This document shows, one piece after another, positions 23,617-34,330 of a DNA stretch of 64,000 nt. Location of the stretch: contig JAGTJM010000020.1 of assembly GCA_020747015.1 (NCBI GenBank), positions 124,001 to 188,000 of the forward strand. The letters are read 5' to 3'. The stretch's first letter is position 1. Each line of letters starts with the position of its first letter. This DNA comes from Pyrenochaeta sp. MPI-SDFR-AT-0127. Taxonomy: Eukaryota; Ascomycota; Dothideomycetes; Pleosporales; Cucurbitariaceae. The notes below the pieces were generated by a model. That model was not told the origin of the DNA and did not search any database. It was given only the letters and a program-made list of their open reading frames with translations. A program made the translations under genes and the position numbers.

Positions 23617-24535
23617 ATGCGCTTCTCATCAACACTCGTTCTCGCCCTCCCGGCGCTTGCTGTCGCCGAGGAGCAGATCCCCATTCTCGACAAGGTCAAG
23701 GGCTTCTTCAACAAGGCCACCGCCGCCGTATCCTCGGCCATTCCTGCTATCCCGTCCGCGCCCGTCAACGCGGCAGCACAAAAAGCAGCCGCCAAGACAG
23801 CAGAGGCTTTCCAGCACCCCATTACTCTGGAGAATTGGAAAGAGGTCTTGACCGTTGATCCCACAGCCAGTGCGCCCACCACGCAAGACTGGCTTATCTT
23901 TGTCACTGGCGGCAACACCACCTGCTTTGGCTACTGTGGCAACGCCACCACGGCCTGGAATGTATGCTCTGCCCCCGCAACTGGGACTCGTATGATGCAG
24001 GGCAAACTAGCTAACACTGCACCAGGCATCTCTGCCCGTCCTTGCCGCGAAGCCAAACGCACCCAAATTTGCCTATCTTGACTGCGAGACCGAGAACATT
24101 CTTTGCAACGCGTGGTCCGTCGGCGCGCCTTCGCTCTACTACTTCCAGATCCCCAAGCCTCTGGCTGACCAGTCTGCCCCCGTTCCCACTGTCCGCTACC
24201 AGCCTCTAAACCGCACTTCGACTACCACCGAGACCTTCAAGACCCTCGTCGTCGACAACGAAATTGAGAAGGTCCAGCCCTACGAGGGTATCTTCCACCC
24301 TTTCAATGGCGCGCTTCAGCAATACCAATTGGCAGTTCCTTACGGCTATGCGACGTGGGGCTTCTCGAAGATGCCATCGTGGCTGCCGATGATTCTGATC
24401 TCGTTCCTTAGCAGGTCTTTCATGTAAGTCGACCATTGCACGTTTATGAGCTATAACTAATCCAATACTAGGGGCAAGCGTATGGCAGGCACTGCCCCTC
24501 AAGGTGGTGCACGACCGGCGGCCGCAGCACAATAG
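23617..24535 (+). CDS. Thioredoxin-like secretory-pathway membrane protein
   Basis: Three exons (23617-23961, 24026-24423, 24472-24535) give 268 residues. A signal peptide (MRFSSTLVLALPALAVA) is followed by an Ala-rich helical region. The segment DWLIFVTGGNTTCFGYCGNATTAW...FAYLDCETENILCNAWSVGAPSLYYFQIP has the order of a thioredoxin fold: strand, Cys pair, helix, strand with a DCxxxxxLC element, and a proline loop before the last strand. The active-site-like pair is CFGYC (Cys103, Cys107), with three residues between the cysteines instead of two. Near the C-terminus is a hydrophobic segment (SWLPMILISFLSRSFM) and a short Ala/Arg tail. I infer an ER or Golgi membrane protein with a divergent redox or non-catalytic thioredoxin domain. 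Confidence 0.78.
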
Positions 24536-24944
24536 ATGACATCCACTTTCGGTTCTTGCTGGTTTCGGCCATTGGGAATACGGCGCCGTTTTTTAATTGC
24601 GATCTTGTATAAAGGCTTCTAGGTTTGGGCAATATATACCAGTTTGTAATTTTGATATCTTTGGAATGGCTTATGGTTCGTCTCTACGAAGAGAAACAAT
24701 GAGAGTATGAGCGTACCGGAGAGATAGGGGAGGTTAGGACTTAATGTAGCTCGGAAAATATGGGAGGCGCATACTGAATTCAACACTGTCTCTAATAATT
24801 TGTGTCCCCCAATTCCATCGTATATGAACTCTTCAGCACGATTGTGAGAAATGCCAAGCCGAGGATGCGCTAAAACGAATCTACCCGGAAATCTCGCGAC
24901 GCTTGAGCTCCGCAACCTCAACTGCACTTCACGTTCTCGCAGCC
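24536..24944. other. intergenic region
   Basis: These 409 bp hold the 3' flank of the thioredoxin-like gene and the promoter of the ribosomal-protein gene. Nothing else is visible. Confidence 0.45.
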
Positions 24945-25886
24945 ATGGTTCACATATTAAAGCGCATGCGCAAGCTACATGAGGTCAGTACGGATGCATC
25001 ATCATCCCAGTACTAGCATTGGGCGAGGCTGACAAACAGATACAGAAGGTACAAATCGCTCCTCCGCAAGCACTTCCGAGATTACAGTTTGCCGTGCAAA
25101 CTACTTTGACGGACCCCCGATTCTGATGGACCGCAAACTGACTATATTGGAAATAGCTTTTATGGATAAGATGCGGACCAGGTGCTCTTATTCTACCCAA
25201 GGAGGTGTCAAAGATTGGTATGGAGTTTAGCTCAAAAATATATGGAGGACATCGGGGAGCAAGGTATGCCTACAATTCTCTACTTCGTGCTACAGCAACC
25301 CATGGGGGAAATTCTGGTATCTCCAGAGGACTGTGGATATGACGGGTACAGACTGAGAAAGGATTATTGGATATGCCATTAGGACAACGCACTCACTCTT
25401 CAACACAGGAGATTTTGGCGCGAAATGCTGCCCAGAATAAAATACCGCAACCCATCCATCCCAATCGAAATCTCCAGGCATAGCGACCCAGACGGTCCCT
25501 CACTCCTTCACATTTATACATCTACAAAAACCCAACCCACCACTTCCTCCACCGCCTCGCCTGTTGCGCAACATCAGGCGGCCTCTCCACCCTCAGGGAC
25601 GCCAAACGCACGGAACACATTGACACCTGAGACATCGAAGCCCACATACACGATCAATATTAGAGATCAGCAGGAGAATGAGATTCTGGATGCACTGCTG
25701 AAGAGCACGGGCGCGGAGGAGATTAAGCCTACACCACAAGAGCTACAGGAGATGCAAGAACTGGCTGATTTCAAAGAGCGGAGTGAAAAGGACAGGATAG
25801 AAGTCAGGGAGAAGTTGCTCAAGGAGAGGAGAGAGGCAGAATTGCTCAAGTTGGCTAGGGGGGAGATACCTGCTGCTACTGCTTAG
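24945..25886 (+). CDS. MRP49: Mitochondrial large-subunit ribosomal protein, Mrp49/mL61 type
   Basis: Three exons (24945-24983, 25157-25263, 25409-25886) give 207 residues. Exon 1 codes for MVHILKRMRKLHE. Exon 2 codes for LLWIRCGPGALILPKEV followed by a KIYGGHRGAR block, and exon 3 opens with RFWREMLPRIKYRNPSIP. Together these make the conserved core of the L51/S25/CI-B8 domain of fungal Mrp49. Introns are 173 and 145 bp, long for this window, and a CTGAC branch site precedes the first acceptor. The C-terminal half (from about residue 90) is a Ser/Thr/Pro linker and then a Glu/Lys-rich helix, an extension beyond the yeast protein. It works in the mitochondrial ribosome. A start inside exon 3 (25425) would lose the domain and is rejected. 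Confidence 0.88.
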
Positions 25887-27131
25887 GTGGGATGGGTTAT
25901 CGTGGAACGGATTGTAAACATCTCTATGCATTGTAGTGATATTCTAGGCGCATTTGGCTTAGACTATCTACAAGAGCGACAGGATGAGATTAGATGTATA
26001 ACATGTATATTGTAAAACTACAATGCACGCAAGGCACATGAGATGAAGACACTTTTAATGCCGCTGTTAGCCTCAAATCTCCGCTCCAGATTCTTCTCAA
26101 AAGTGTACGCATCATAGGCTTGCATGGCATCTGAGCCGTGCCTCTGGCTCTATTCCGCATCGGAGACATTGCGGTCTTGTGGAACTCACGAGCTGCTTGA
26201 TTTGGAGTTGGAATCAAAAACTAAAAAGGCACCGGGCTTCACTCAGACAGATAGTAAACTATACGTATTTCAATTCAAACATATGCATATATATACCACG
26301 AGCAACTAGATTAAATTCAATGAATCTATATATTTCCAAGCACATTGCCATCATCATCTTCGTCTACGAGCAATTAATATACCTAGAACGCGGGAAATGC
26401 GCATCACACGAAAACAGGAAAACCAAAAAGAAAAGCCGTGGTTCGCAGATAGATGGTGGAATTGGTCTAGATTAGATGGGACCCGATAATCAAAATCGCC
26501 GCACCCGAGTACAGACGTAGGAATGCGGAGTGCAGCTACGGTGCATTAAGGAGGCAGGTGTGAAGATCGGAGCTGCGACGAGAGTGGCGCTCAACCAGAT
26601 GCTAGATGCCGAGTGTGCGACATGGAAAAAAGAAAGGGTGAACGGTTTGTGCATTAGAGGGGTGAGGGTGGGAAATGGGTTGATTGTATGGTGATTGGTG
26701 GACAGCGAGTTGGACCCTGTTATGCGGAAGGTGTGTCGCGGGTTACAAGAGATATGATGTGCATAGGCGTGTGTGCAGCTGGCGAATGTTTGAGCACATG
26801 TGGTCATCAATGTTATGCGAGCGGGTACCCAACCATGGCCCGCGTGCGCTGTGCACCTCCCGAGGGATTGGGGGTCCAATGCTTGGGCGTGAAAGCACCC
26901 GATTGGAGTGAGGTTGAAGTATGGTGTGCATAAGTTGGTGCACACGTGACGCGGCCTAATTACATGGGTTGCGTCTTAACCCGGCCTGTGGTCTGCTGTA
27001 AGTGGGTTTCAGGGCAGTGAATGGATACTGCGGAAGAACATGGAGGCACAGAATGTTGTGTGGTTGTATCAAGTGCCGAATGAGTGGGTTGAGCGTGATA
27101 CTATTAGTCTATGTGTGCGAGGATTGTATAC
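25887..27131. other. 1.2-kb convergent intergenic region
   Basis: The region is AT-rich around 26210-26390 and holds the 3' flanks of two convergent genes. I find no protein-like frame: 26490-26945 on the minus strand is open but His/Thr/Pro-biased without motifs. Confidence 0.5.
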
Positions 27132-28180
27132 TCAAGCGACTGCAGCACCTCGCAACCAGCTCGTAGCACCTAGAACAAACACAACTACCATTGCGTCGCT
27201 CACGACGGTGCTGTAGATGACGCTGTACCTGCCAATGGTCCTGATGTAACCAGAATATGGTGCTGGCAATATGCCGGCGATGGTGCTGAGTATACCACTT
27301 CCTTGCAATTGGCCCTGTTCGATAAAGTAGCGTGACGACTGCAGGACGACTTCGAAGGTAGCAAAGAGGTAGAAGAAATGTGCAAAGTTCTGTGTAGGCA
27401 TAGATTGGGCCGCCCAGTCCTCCTCGTAAAGATTGTTATCGCGTGAGAGTTTGGATCCGTTGAACGGGGTCTGTAGGACAATGTAGATGGCGAGGCTAAG
27501 CGAGAAGACGGAATGCACAAGGCGCCAGATCCAGGCAGAAGATTGCTCGGGTGACGGCTCGGGAGCGGCTCCTCCATTCATTGCAGAGAACATGTTGGCC
27601 AGTCCCGGAGGAAGATCGCCAGGAGCTGATTGCCCTGGGCCACCGGGCATGCCAGGCATTCCGCCCGCACTGCCGCCCATCATTTGCTGCATGAGGGCCA
27701 TGATGGGATCTTGCGAAGCGTCTGGGGCTTGCCCCGAGGTAAAAGGGCCAGCTGGGTTGCCATCGAAAGCGAAAGGTGACGGAACACGAGGCTGGGATGC
27801 GGGGGCGTAGTGATGCTGCGAGATGTCTATCTCTTCGGGGTCGGGGGTTGCGGTCCCAGATAGAGCGGGTGTGAGTTCAGACGGCGTAGCAGAGGGTTTG
27901 ACTGGGAGATGCCGTTAGCCGTGAGCTTGCAAGGCCTGTGTAAAAGGAGAAAACAGGACGCGCAGTACAGCGCTGGATGATGCCACTAGATGTCATGCAG
28001 GGGGCCACCCGACATACCTGGAACGTCCTTCTGGAATTCGCTAATATCTTTGGGCGGTCCTCCTTGCAGAGCCGTGATTTGTTGCAGCCGCGAGGCGCCA
28101 CTTTTGGCAGCGAGACGCTCTCTCCTCAAGCGAGCTTTGGCCTGCGCAGGCGACTCTCCGGGCGCGGGCGAGTCGGCCAT
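27132..28180 (-). CDS. GET2: GET complex subunit Get2-like membrane protein
   Basis: Two exons (28180-28018, 27901-27132; 116-bp intron) give 310 residues. The N-terminus carries a positively charged helix (AKARLRRERLAAKSG) like the RERR motif with which Get2 contacts the ATPase Get3. A long polar linker follows with a Met/Gly/Pro-rich part (MMGGSAGGMPGMPGGPG). Three hydrophobic segments sit in the last third: WIWRLVHSVFSLSLAIYIVL, FAHFFYLFATFEVVL and VIYSTVVSDAMVVVFVLGA. This is the layout of Get2/CAMLG, the ER receptor that receives tail-anchored proteins from Get3. Sequence identity of this family is low between fungi, so topology and the N-terminal motif carry the assignment. Confidence 0.8.
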
Positions 28181-29452
28181 TGTGGGGAGGATGTTGGTGC
28201 GGGAATTGATGGAAGATGGTTAAGCCAGGTGGTCGACTATTTGCGGGATTGGGAGGGGCTGAGGTCATCAGGGCTTGGCATGTCTTCGGTGGGGGGGGAC
28301 TAGGGACAAGACTAGCGCCGACTTTTGCCAACCGCCTTGTGTTACTTTCACCATCTATTGCATGTGAAGCTGCAACTTGAACCCAGGCTCTTCGAGAAGC
28401 GCCACATGGGCGGAGCGGCCCGTATACCTGCTAGCTGCTTCTCACACTACACCGATCTGCCTGGGGCTGCCTCCCCCCCCTTGAAAACCTAATCCAGCTT
28501 GTCCAAGCCTGCCCCGCGCTTCGACACAGCAACTGTAGTCCCATGCTCCCCGGGGGCATACCACCTGGTATCTGCATCCTGACAGCTCAGGGGATTTATT
28601 CGCCCAAGCTAGTAAAACTGTGTGACTCTGTAGATGCGACAGGGCGGTGAGTAACCGTGTGCATGCAGAAACGGGTCTCGAGCCGACCCAACCCCCTCGC
28701 TCGGAACCGAGTGGCTTAGCCACGAAGAGAATTCGACTCACACAACGGCATCTTGCTCCTAGCCAATATCAGATTGTCGACGAGTACTACGCGCCGAGGA
28801 CTCCCTGTCCTTGAAGTATTGTGGACCACCATGCTCGCTACCAGTCCGGCTGCCCAGATTGGCATCAGGACCCACAACCATCTGCTTCATGTATCGAGGT
28901 GTTCGCCCGGAAAGTATTGCCGGTATGGCTCCGCGCTGCGGGTGCCGTTCAATAAGCTCGCAATACGGTCTACAGACGCCTTTGTTATATGCTGTGTAGT
29001 GTCGTTGCTGTAACGACATTGTGTCGAACATTTGGCGCCGTCTCTGCGGTTGAATCTGCCGCATCCCATTGTGCTTCACTTCCACCACTAACATCCGCTG
29101 GCTTGGAGCATTACGCAGCGCCTAGCCCCAAAGCCACGTCCCACTCTGCTATCTGGCTTCTTCGCTGTGAAACTGACCGACGATCAAGATATCAATCGAA
29201 GCATGTCGATATCTTCGATCGACATCATCGATGGACCAATAGGGGATAGTAATGGGTGGCATGGCGCCAGTGCTCGACATGTCCCTGCTGCTCCTTCCAG
29301 CACTGCCATTGCAGTTACTACCAACACGGCGAGGTGGGTAAGTGCACTTTCTGTACTCTCGTTTCACAACAGGGAGCCTGATAAACATTCAGGCATTTTT
29401 CTATCCAGCGCCTAACCTGTGCTGTACTTCTACTTCATCACTTCAACTCCTA

Positions 29453-29507
<55 letters not shown>

Positions 29508-29545
29508 CTTGATCGACCACACAGCACGTATCAACCACCAAAGGC
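28181..29545. other. 1.4-kb divergent intergenic region
   Basis: This lies between the divergent starts of the Get2-like gene and the aminomutase gene. It contains two overlapping hairpin-forming sequences at 28700-28723 and the (CA)n run described separately. Open frames between 28442 and 29415 on both strands show no recognisable protein features. Confidence 0.45.
29457..29505. repeat. (CA)24 microsatellite
   Basis: An uninterrupted CA dinucleotide run of 49 bases ends 40 bp upstream of the aminomutase start codon, so it probably lies in its 5' leader or core promoter. Confidence 0.97.
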
Positions 29546-31489
29546 ATGTTGACTCTGAGCGTCCCTGGAACCTGCCAGGCTCTACGGTCTAGTGCTCCTC
29601 GCCTGCTGCATCTGCTCCAGCACCATCGTGCACAGTCGACTTTCCATGGCGAGAAACGCTATTGGGAGAACATTGCGCCTTGGAAGCATGTTTCTATCGA
29701 CGAGTTCATCAGTTACCGTTGGCAAGTACGTGTTGTCGTTTGAAATTTTCATCGCCTCATTCAAAGGGGAAACACTGCCCTGAACAACTGGCTTACTTCG
29801 CCCAGCTTCGCAATACCATATCAGACAAGGTCAAGCTCTTTCGATTTCTCTCGGAAACACTGCCGGATGTTCTGGGTCCGACGAAAAACGAGCACCTCAA
29901 AAACATCAGAACTAAAGACGATTTCATCGAGGACGCCGTAGCTGCCATCCAGCTAGCACCCATGGCCATACGCCTAACGCCGCATGTCTTATCACGAATT
30001 GACTGGAACAACCCCTTGGACGATCCAATTCGCAGGCAATTTCTTCCAATGAGGAGCGGAATTGTGCCCGATCACCAAGAACTGACACTTGATTCGTTGA
30101 ATGAGGAGGGTGACAGCCGTAAGTTCATCACATCGAAGCTTTTGCTAGCCACTCACACTGATTAGCCGTACCTGGACTTGTCCACCGTTACCCTGGAAGA
30201 GCTTTGTTTTTAGGTAAAGGACATTCTGGCGGATAATTTCTCGCGCTCCATGTACTTACAGTTTTCAGCCACATCAATTTGCCCCGTGTACTGCCGTTTC
30301 TGCACGCGATCGTACGCCGTTGGTGCAGACACGGAAACCGTATCAAAGAAGCCTCAGAAGCCCAGTCGCAAGCGTTGGGAAGTCATTTTCCAACACATTG
30401 AGCAGGATGAAACCCTTCAGGACATTGTAGTATCAGGTGGTGACGCCTACTATCTGCAGCCGGAGCAAATCAAGGAGATCGGTGAACGGTACTGTAGCTG
30501 GTAACCCACAAGCGCGCCATTACTGATTATTCTAGACTCCTCAGTATTCCTCATATTAGGCGCGTCCGATTTGCTTCCAAAGGTCTTGCTGTAGCGCCAT
30601 GTCGCATTCTCGATGAGTCAGATCCCTGGACTGATGCGTTGATCGATCTCTCTAACCAAGGTCGTAACATGGGAAAGCAAGTCTGTCTTCACACTCACAT
30701 CAACCATGCAAATGAGATTACTTGGATCACAAGATTGGCGGCCAGAAAACTGTTCAGGCATGGTGTCATCGTGCGCAATCAAGCTGTCCTTCTGAATGGC
30801 GTCAACAACACCTTCAATGACCTCTCAGATCTCATCAAGACTCTTTCGGATATAAACTTTCAGCCTGTAAGTCTTGGTTGATGTTGGTACACCGACTAGG
30901 TTCTCTTTTGAATATTGCTTGTTTTCTATGTACTTCTTTGCAGCATAGCCGAAAGCTGACGATCCCACAGTACTATATCTATCAATGCGACATGGTTCAA
31001 GGTATCGAGGATCTCCGCACACCTCTGCAAGAAATTATCGATTTAGATAAAAAGCTTCGAGGAACTCTATCGGGCTTCATGATGCCGGCATTCGTTATTG
31101 ATCTCCCAGGAGGAGGTGGAAAGCGCCTCGTCTCCACCTACGACTCGTATGAGAATGGAATTGCCAAGTATAGCGCACCTGGATTGCCTGGAGCTAAGGG
31201 TCAGATGAGTTATACCTATCATGATCCCAAGCCTGTGGAGTCAGCTGCTCTTGAGGAGTTTCGTTACCATCAACACCAGGCTTTGGCGAAAGGGATCTCT
31301 TTCTCGAAATTTGCTCAATCCGCTTCGGATACTTCACGTTCACGGCCTGTTAAGCCCCGGGTCGAAGATGCATGGCCTGTTAAACCCGTGAAAGGAGGTC
31401 CACATTCAAGTGTCTACGGTTATGGCTGGGCGTCTAGCATACCCTCGGTTGCGCAGTCGTCGGACGACTATCTTCGCTCCCGCGGCTGA
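29546..31489 (+). CDS. Lysine 2,3-aminomutase-like radical SAM enzyme, probably mitochondrial
   Basis: Six exons (29546-29725, 29806-30118, 30166-30213, 30269-30488, 30536-30866, 30971-31489) give 536 residues. The N-terminus (MLTLSVPGTCQALRSSAPRL) is rich in Arg/Ser/Leu and lacks acids, like a mitochondrial targeting peptide. The family core starts at KRYWENIAPWKHVSIDEF. The radical SAM cluster motif CPVYCRFC (Cys185, Cys189, Cys192) is intact and is assembled directly after intron 3. DLPGGGGK (Lys415) matches the PLP-binding lysine motif of KamA enzymes. Bacterial KamA converts L-lysine to beta-lysine; the substrate of fungal homologues is not established. The C-terminal ~100 residues beyond the core are Ser/Pro-rich. 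Such genes are patchy in eukaryotes and are usually thought to derive from bacteria. Confidence 0.92.
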
Positions 31490-32004
31490 GCAAGATCATC
31501 TGTAAGAATATGCAGACTGCAGCACAGAATCACAAAAATACATCGACAATAACATGATACAACTTTAACGGCAGCTAATCAAAATTGGAACTGGGGAGCA
31601 GTACTAGCGTTGTTTTCCACAACGGCAATAAAAGTTCTTATGGGTGCATCTTACAAGAGCATGGGCCGTTAAGACTGAGGTATGGCTTGTGCTCTTCATT
31701 CAGCGGTCCCCCGTTCCGATGCAACCCTCTTTAATGAACAGTCGTGCTATAAGATCTCTCTGAAGATCTGGCGCACACTTTTATATATAGTATTTCAGTA
31801 TCGCCACACAGAAATACAGTGAGTCATTAGCTTTCAACTACCTTTCATGTCATGATCAAAGTGATTTTGTTCACATTTCACAGCAGAATGCATGCGGACT
31901 GCTCCCAATTGAGCGAAGACGTATCTATTCAAATATTGAGTTGAGATGGCTGTTGTCAAACGTAACAGGCAAAACTCCCCACTAACACCACCAACTGTGC
32001 TCAA
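31490..32004. other. convergent intergenic region
   Basis: This 515-bp AT-rich stretch separates the ends of the aminomutase gene and the CYP52-like gene. Nothing else is visible. Confidence 0.5.
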
Positions 32005-33612
32005 TTAAATCCTTCTCCGTAACCCGACTTTGCAGCCCCCATCCCCTGTACAAGTAATACTGATCTTCTCCCTCCATTCCTCGAAATCCTTCCTCTCCAA
32101 CTCAAACCGCTGCAACAATCGTACAATCACAAACATGGCCTCTGTTAGCGCAAAGTTCTGCCCAATACACACACGCGGACCCCCAGAGAAGGGTATATAT
32201 GCCCACCCCGGTCGGAAGCCAGGCTCGAGCCAGCGATCTGGACTAAAAGTGTCGGCGTCGACACCAAAAATGTCAGCTCGGCGATGCATACCGAACGTGT
32301 GATATGCAACATAGCTCCCCTTTGGAATCAGGATTGGCGATGCACCGTCGGGACCGGAGCCATGGGGGAGAGTGGTGTCGTGTAGTGCCTCGCGACTATT
32401 TGTCGGGACGATGGGGTAGAGGCGCTGCGACTCATTCACTATGGCTCGCAGGTACTTCATATTCTTGAGCTGCGTGTACGTAGGTGCGTTGTCGTCGCCT
32501 ACATTTTCGGCGATCTCGAGACGCAGGCGCGCGAGTATAGCGGGTTGGCGTGGCAGTTCCCAGATGAGGTTTGAGAGGAGCGCTGCGGTGGTGTCGCGGC
32601 CTGCGAGGAGGATGTTGAGGAGCTCGGCGCGGATGGTTGGGCGGGAGGATGTTGTCGTAGTGAGTTCGTCGAGGAAGATGTAGCGGTTGTCTGGCTTGTT
32701 GCTCTGAGATGCTTTGGATGCGAGTTCTTCGTCGATGACTTTGTCTGTAAAGTCTGTGACTTGTGTTAACCTTCACTCCTCGTGCGTAGTAGGGAACATG
32801 TTACCCTGGATGAGCTTGATACTGCGTTTCCTCTTTTTGTCGGGGATAAGGAGGCCAATGTATCCGTACTTTTTATGATTTTCGCTCATAAAGGGGTCGC
32901 TGCAGTACTCGAACGCTTCGATAAACTCTTGCACTTCTTTGCTCTCCTCCCCTCTATCCAGACTATTCGTGCTTCTGCCAAACAGAAACTCCGTGGCTAT
33001 GTCCAGCGTCAATTCATGGAATAGCGGCTGAAGATCCACAGTGCTGCCATCCGTAGGCAATAGATTGAAAAGCCTCTCAGTGTGCTTTTCCAGAATCGAC
33101 ACATCGGCCACGGCACTCTTCTCAAAACACGGGCGAAGCATCTCCCTCGAATATTTCCACGCTTTACCCTCGTTCGTGAAAATCCCGTGCCCCAGATAGC
33201 TACTCATCTGCTCGATTCTTTCTTTCCCCAGACTCCACGTGTCGAAATCAGTTGCAAGCAGCGTCTTCACATTCTCAGGATCATCGGTTATGAACAGGTT
33301 CACGCCCAGGACACTGGTGGCAATCGTATGCGAGCCCGCGTTCGACAAGTCCTGCACCCATGATGAGAGTAGGCGGTGTGCTTTTATGGCGCGATAATTA
33401 CCAACGACGAAGTCCAGGCCGAAGGTTGGCAGGAAAGTGGGGAAAGTGTCATTAATACGTTTCCTAGCAGGCAGACAAGAACGTTGCTTGGAGAGCGAGC
33501 GGCGACGCGTACCGATTGTTGCTTCCCAGTATAGGCGGTGGGCGATGTAGATGGTCGCTAGAGAGACGACAACATTGGTCAAGGAGAAGATGGCCATTGT
33601 GCAATTGTGCAA
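32005..33612 (-). CDS. Cytochrome P450, CYP52-like
   Basis: Two exons (33612-32805, 32759-32005; 45-bp intron) give 520 residues; a second Met at position 6 is an alternative start. The N-terminus has one membrane anchor (SLTNVVVSLATIYIAHRLYW). Characteristic elements are DPENVKTLLATDFDTWSLG, the I-helix AGRDTTAA (oxygen activation), the K-helix ESQRL (ExxR), and the heme loop FSGGPRVCIG with Cys467 as thiolate ligand. The SLGKER and GIFTNEGKAWKYSREMLRP blocks resemble CYP52 and related fungal families that hydroxylate fatty acids and n-alkanes. It is an ER-bound monooxygenase needing NADPH-P450 reductase. The exact family number and substrate cannot be set by eye. Confidence 0.9.
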
Positions 33613-34325
33613 TGGCTATGTTGAGATTGAATGAATGGCTTCAGGTGGTGGTGTGCTTATTGCATGACACCGTAATTCAGTGGTTGTATGATATCCGGTA
33701 GCTCTCTAAACGAGATGTCTGGAAGGACTTGAATCGATCGAAATCAAGTCTGGAATGGCACGCTGCGGTGCTTTTCATTCGTGATCGAGGTACGGGTTCA
33801 GGTAGGCAGCCATAATTTGTACCGACAGTGCATGCGCGTCTTTTGCAAGCCACGGACAATCTAACGAATCCTTAATATAGGTACCCACCATAAACCGACA
33901 TACAGGATGCTGCCTTTTTTGTGTTTTCCGGTGTTGGTCTTTGGCAGTTCCACTTTTGGAGCGGAGGTGCGGCTGCTTGAGGCTGGGCTAGTGTGTCTTG
34001 TGGTTTGCCACTTTGTCCCAAAGCGGCGACTTTGTGCGATCGCTGACGCGAGACATCGGCTGGGAGTTCCCGAATGGTAGGTCGGGCAATTGCAGAGATG
34101 TAGCATGCAAGGTCAACCTCTCATTCACGAGAGATGGAATACCAATGGTGACACGAAAAGCCTACTGTCAACAGGGCTGAAAAAGGGCGTCAACAAAAAC
34201 AATAGCACTGAACTCACTTGCGTACTATTGGACTCGTATTCGCTATGTCAAGATTCTCTACTTTCCTCACATCAACATTCTCCACTTCTACACCATAACA
34301 CTTGTCTACACTTGTCTACACTTGT
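33613..34325. other. intergenic region upstream of the CYP52-like gene
   Basis: These 713 bp contain the P450 promoter and the 3' flank of the next minus-strand gene. A tandem 10-base repeat at its right end is listed separately. No gene is visible. Confidence 0.5.
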
Positions 34326-34330
34326 CTACA
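34301..34330. repeat. three tandem copies of CTTGTCTACA
   Basis: Three exact 10-base units lie side by side. The third overlaps the stop codon (34326-34328) of the minus-strand gene, so copy-number change would alter the position of the stop codon's downstream sequence but not the protein. Confidence 0.9.

Noticed and set aside
25425..25886. A 153-residue protein starting at 25425
   Set aside because: It lacks the first half of the ribosomal domain, which is found in two upstream exons with fitting phases.
28380..28740. Possible tRNA genes (GGTTCAAGTTG and GGCTCGAGACC resemble B boxes)
   Set aside because: Neither can be folded into a cloverleaf with acceptable T and acceptor stems, and the A-box consensus is broken.
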